From: Gemmatimonadales bacterium
Lineage (GTDB): Bacteria; Gemmatimonadota; Gemmatimonadetes; Gemmatimonadales; GWC2-71-9
Reading direction: 5' to 3'
NCBI GenBank assembly: GCA_004525055.1
Contig: SPDF01000058.1
Coordinates: 1 to 7,805 of the forward strand
DNA: 7,805 nucleotides
Shown here: piece after piece, positions 7,519 to 7,805 of the stretch
Layout of the letters: every line of letters starts with the position of its first letter
Position numbering within the stretch: the stretch's first letter is position 1
Translations under genes and position numbers: made by a program
The notes under the pieces: model-generated
The model's input: only the letters and a program-made list of their open reading frames with translations
What the model was told of the DNA's origin: nothing
Database searches by the model: none

Positions 7519-7555
7519 CTGTCTTATACCTTAGTTTCTTATGTATAACAGACAG
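7519..7555. promoter_or_regulatory. Putative PadR operator (inverted repeat) upstream of PadR 1
   Basis: An AT-rich dyad has core half-sites TTATAC (7524-7529) and GTATAA (7543-7548) separated by 13 nt. They are flanked by outer arms CTGTC (7519-7523) and GACAG (7551-7555), with a 2-nt asymmetry between core and outer arm on the right side. The TATACCT half-site (7525-7531) is shared with the palindrome in front of the second PadR gene. PadR-family dimers commonly bind such dyads in their own promoters, so autorepression is the likely role. It overlaps the proposed -10 and transcription start. Confidence 0.55.
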
Positions 7556-7577
7556 GCCCCAATACCGAAAGGTTGCA
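7550..7577 (-). promoter_or_regulatory. Putative ECF-type promoter of the PadR 1 / permease A unit
   Basis: On the minus strand TGCAACCT (7577-7570) is followed after exactly 15 nt by TGTCT (7554-7550). An AAC-containing -35 and a GTC-containing -10 at this distance is the general form of ECF sigma promoters. The same arrangement recurs in the other two gaps of this window (4489-4462 and 1358-1331). Transcription would start near 7543, giving a leader of roughly 45 nt before the GTG start of PadR 1. The -10 lies inside the outer arm of the dyad at 7519-7555, so a bound repressor would block it. The element is read by eye; the sigma class is inferred. Confidence 0.5.
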
Positions 7578-7585
7578 TCCCGGGC

Positions 7586-7805
7586 CTAGGGACTGGAACG
7601 AGGTGCCCCCACCGCCTGATAACTCCCCGACCGGAACGCCCCCGCCGTCTCCCGGAACTGCGGCGCACGGGGGAGCCGGATGATCGCCCGGCACCCCGTC
7701 ACATCCTCCCGATTCTCCAGCAGCAGTGTCCCGCCATGCGCCTCGGCGATGCGCCGCGACAGGACCAGCCCGATCCCGGAGCCGCCCGGTTTGGTGGTGT
7801 AGAAG
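7586..7805 (-). CDS. Sensor histidine kinase, C-terminal end only (cut by right window edge)
   Basis: Reading the minus strand from the right edge gives 72 residues in one open frame ending at TAG (7588-7586). The first residues, FYTTKPGGSGIGLVLSRRIA, are the F-box/G2-box end of a HATPase_c ATP-binding domain: F-Y-T-T-K-P followed by the glycine-rich GGSGIGL. They continue into EAHGGTLLLENR and an AIIRLP strand, the usual last elements of the fold. In this family the domain supplies ATP for autophosphorylation of a conserved histidine, which lies outside the window. After the domain there is a tail of about 25 residues rich in Arg, Ser, Gly and Ala with no recognisable motif. The pattern resembles NtrY/AtoS-like kinases, but the subfamily cannot be fixed from this fragment. 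The gene lies just upstream of PadR 1 on the same strand, and I see no convincing terminator between them. A functional link to the permeases is unproven. Confidence 0.88.
   Translation of the reverse strand, partial: FYTTKPGGSGIGLVLSRRIAEAHGGTLLLENREDVTGCRAIIRLPRAPQFRETAGAFRSGSYQAVGAPRSSP

Noticed and set aside
1..7805. CRISPR arrays, tRNA or rRNA genes, insertion sequences and attachment sites
   Set aside because: I saw no regularly spaced repeats, transposase-like frames, tRNA-like cloverleaf or rRNA sequence by eye; nearly all the window is accounted for by the genes listed.

Overview
This is a high-GC bacterial window in which every supported gene lies on the minus strand, so the biological reading order runs from right to left. 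Several permeases of the ADOP type (acidobacterial duplicated orphan permease: MacB/FtsX-like, duplicated core, no ATPase gene alongside), each close to a PadR-family regulator, suggest Acidobacteria, Gemmatimonadota or a related lineage. I lean towards Gemmatimonadota, but the phylum is an inference.

Layout in transcription order: (1) the last 72 codons of a sensor histidine kinase, entering from the right edge (7805-7586); (2) an 88-bp gap with a promoter-like element and a dyad operator; (3) PadR regulator 1 (7497-7147), whose stop overlaps the start of (4) ADOP permease A (7150-4496, 884 aa); (5) a short gap with a second promoter-like element and a near-perfect palindrome; (6) PadR regulator 2 (4424-4086), 3 nt ahead of (7) ADOP permease B (4082-1386, 898 aa); (8) an 85-bp gap with a third promoter-like element; (9) ADOP permease C, starting with TTG at 1300 and running off the left edge (433 aa visible). 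The window therefore holds two tandem PadR-permease modules plus a third, diverged permease with no regulator of its own in view.

The most interesting signal is in the gaps. All three contain TG[C/A]AACCT, exactly 15 nt, then [C/T]GT[C/A]T. This resembles an extracytoplasmic-function (ECF) sigma promoter: an AAC-type -35 and a CGTC/CGTA-type -10. In front of both PadR genes an inverted repeat with TATAC/GTATA half-sites lies over the -10 element. For PadR 2 it also covers the Shine-Dalgarno sequence. The simplest model is that an ECF-type sigma factor drives three permease transcription units, two of which are also autorepressed by their own PadR protein. The ligand, the ATPase partner and the exported substrate cannot be read from the sequence.

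The long plus-strand open frames opposite the permeases are low-complexity, Arg/Pro/Ala/Ser- or Arg/His/Asp-rich shadows of high-GC coding sequence, and I do not call them as genes.
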